From Fragum whitleyi (Eukaryota; Mollusca; Bivalvia; Cardiida; Cardiidae): a DNA stretch of 64,000 bases. The notes under the pieces are model-generated. The model did no database searches and was not told the origin of the DNA. It saw nothing but the letters and a program-made list of their open reading frames with translations. Location of the stretch: NCBI GenBank assembly GCA_948146395.1, contig OX411544.1, positions 38,162,630 to 38,226,629 of the forward strand, in the 5' to 3' direction. Shown here piece by piece: positions 63,203 through 64,000 of the stretch. The position numbers and the translations under genes were made by a program. Each line of letters begins with the position of its first letter. Within the stretch, counting starts at the first letter, position 1.

Positions 63203-64000
63203 AACAAGCATTTGGAAGTATTGCATGGCAATACCAAGTCCCCTACCGGATTTATAAATATATCCCTAGAGCAGTATCTTTTTTGCTGACAAAGGTATAA
63301 CTACCTCTCCAAAAAATTGGTTGTATCAGATTTTATGTATCAGCTCAATATCTCTGAGGATAAAATAAAAAATCCTGAAATTTCCTGGTAATTTTATTAG
63401 TCCAGCATCCATATCTTCCACAAAAATTAATGGACCGGAACCAAATTCAAACTTGATCTGTAACTCATTGATGCGGACTCACATACCAAAAATCAGCTCA
63501 ATATCTCCAAGGGTTAAAAAAAAAAGTCTGGAAAACTGAAATTTCCTGGTAAATTTCTAAGTCCAGCCATCGTATCTTCCACAAAAATCAATAGACCGGA
63601 ACCAAACTCAAACTCGTTCTGTAACTCATTGATGCGGACTCACATACCAAAAATCGGCTCAATATCTCCAAGGGTTAAGAAAAAAAGTCTGGAAAACTGA
63701 AATTTCCTGGTAATTTTCTAAGTCCAGCATCCGTATCTTCCAAAAAAAACAATTGACCGGAACCAAACTCAAACTCCTTCTGTAACTCATTGGTGCAGAC
63801 TCACATACCAAAATTCAGCTCAATATCTCCAAGGGTTAAGAAAAAAAGTCTGGAAAACTGAAATTTCCTGGTAATTTCTAAGTCCAGCATCCGTATCTTC
63901 CACATAAATCAATGGACCGGATCCAAACTCAAAATCGTTCTGTAACTCATTGATGCGGACTCACATACCAAAAATCAGCTCAATATCTCCAAGGGTTAAG
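63203..64000 (-). mobile_element. Helentron-like element (AGTCCCCTACCGG family) with 161-bp tandem core, runs off the window
   Basis: The left end is AACAAGCATTTGGAAGTATT with hairpin TATTGCATGGCAATA, then CAAGTCCCCTACCGG. From about 63340 a 161-bp unit (CAGCTCAATATCTCCAAGGG, CTGAAATTTCCTGGTAA, TCTGTAACTCATTGATGCGG) repeats with starts spaced 152, 161, 161 and 160 bp. It continues past the end. Confidence 0.85.

Overview
The window looks like non-coding-rich nuclear DNA of a bivalve mollusc. It is AT-rich and intron-laden, with tRNA-derived SINEs ending in a mollusc-type tail (GAAAGCGGCGT...AACAAACAAAC) and many short elements carrying (GGACGGACAGAC)-type microsatellites. It also holds a single-ORF Ty3/Gypsy element of the Mag/Steamer-like kind. 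The host assignment is inference from repeat style and protein similarity; there is no rRNA or mitochondrial marker here.

Layout. 1-12.5 kb is transposon DNA. A Helentron-like short element (176-692 and 9946-10128) is split by a 9.25-kb insertion with ~0.8-kb inverted arms. That insertion in turn carries an intact minus-strand LTR retrotransposon (1540-6139, identical 207-bp LTRs, TCAAC target duplication, 1332-aa Gag-Pol). 13.5-25.2 kb holds the last five exons of a minus-strand gene for mitochondrial ribosomal protein uL4m (MRPL4), and 45.96-57.2 kb holds a second set of the same exons. The two lie in a segmental duplication (about 13.4-28.1 kb versus 45.9-63.2 kb). Copy 1 contains an internal tandem duplication that doubles one exon. 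In both copies the first visible exon has been amplified, with the end of its preceding intron, into a 78-bp minisatellite (15 units in copy 1, 13 in copy 2). The 5' half of MRPL4 was not found for either copy. Between the two copies lie a decayed minus-strand hAT-transposase-derived gene (32.6-36.1 kb) with two small phase-1 exons, a 3.5-kb TIR element with a 9-bp target duplication (37.9-41.4 kb), and a plus-strand terminal exon of an unidentified gene (44128-44247).

The most striking system is a set of short mobile elements sharing one plan. One end reads AACAAGAG followed by a hairpin; the other end reads ...AGCTAAAA or a close variant. Just inside each end is an inverted pair of motifs specific to the family (CTCACCTGAG, CTCCACTGGC, ATGCCCCCG, AGTCCCCTACCGG, CTCGGCTGT, TATCCCCCACCA). 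The middle often consists of 130-165-bp tandem repeats. The plan matches Helentron-associated elements (HINEs). Because the MRPL4 region is duplicated, several insertions can be read as filled and empty site pairs inside this one window, which fixes their ends and shows insertion into A/T runs.
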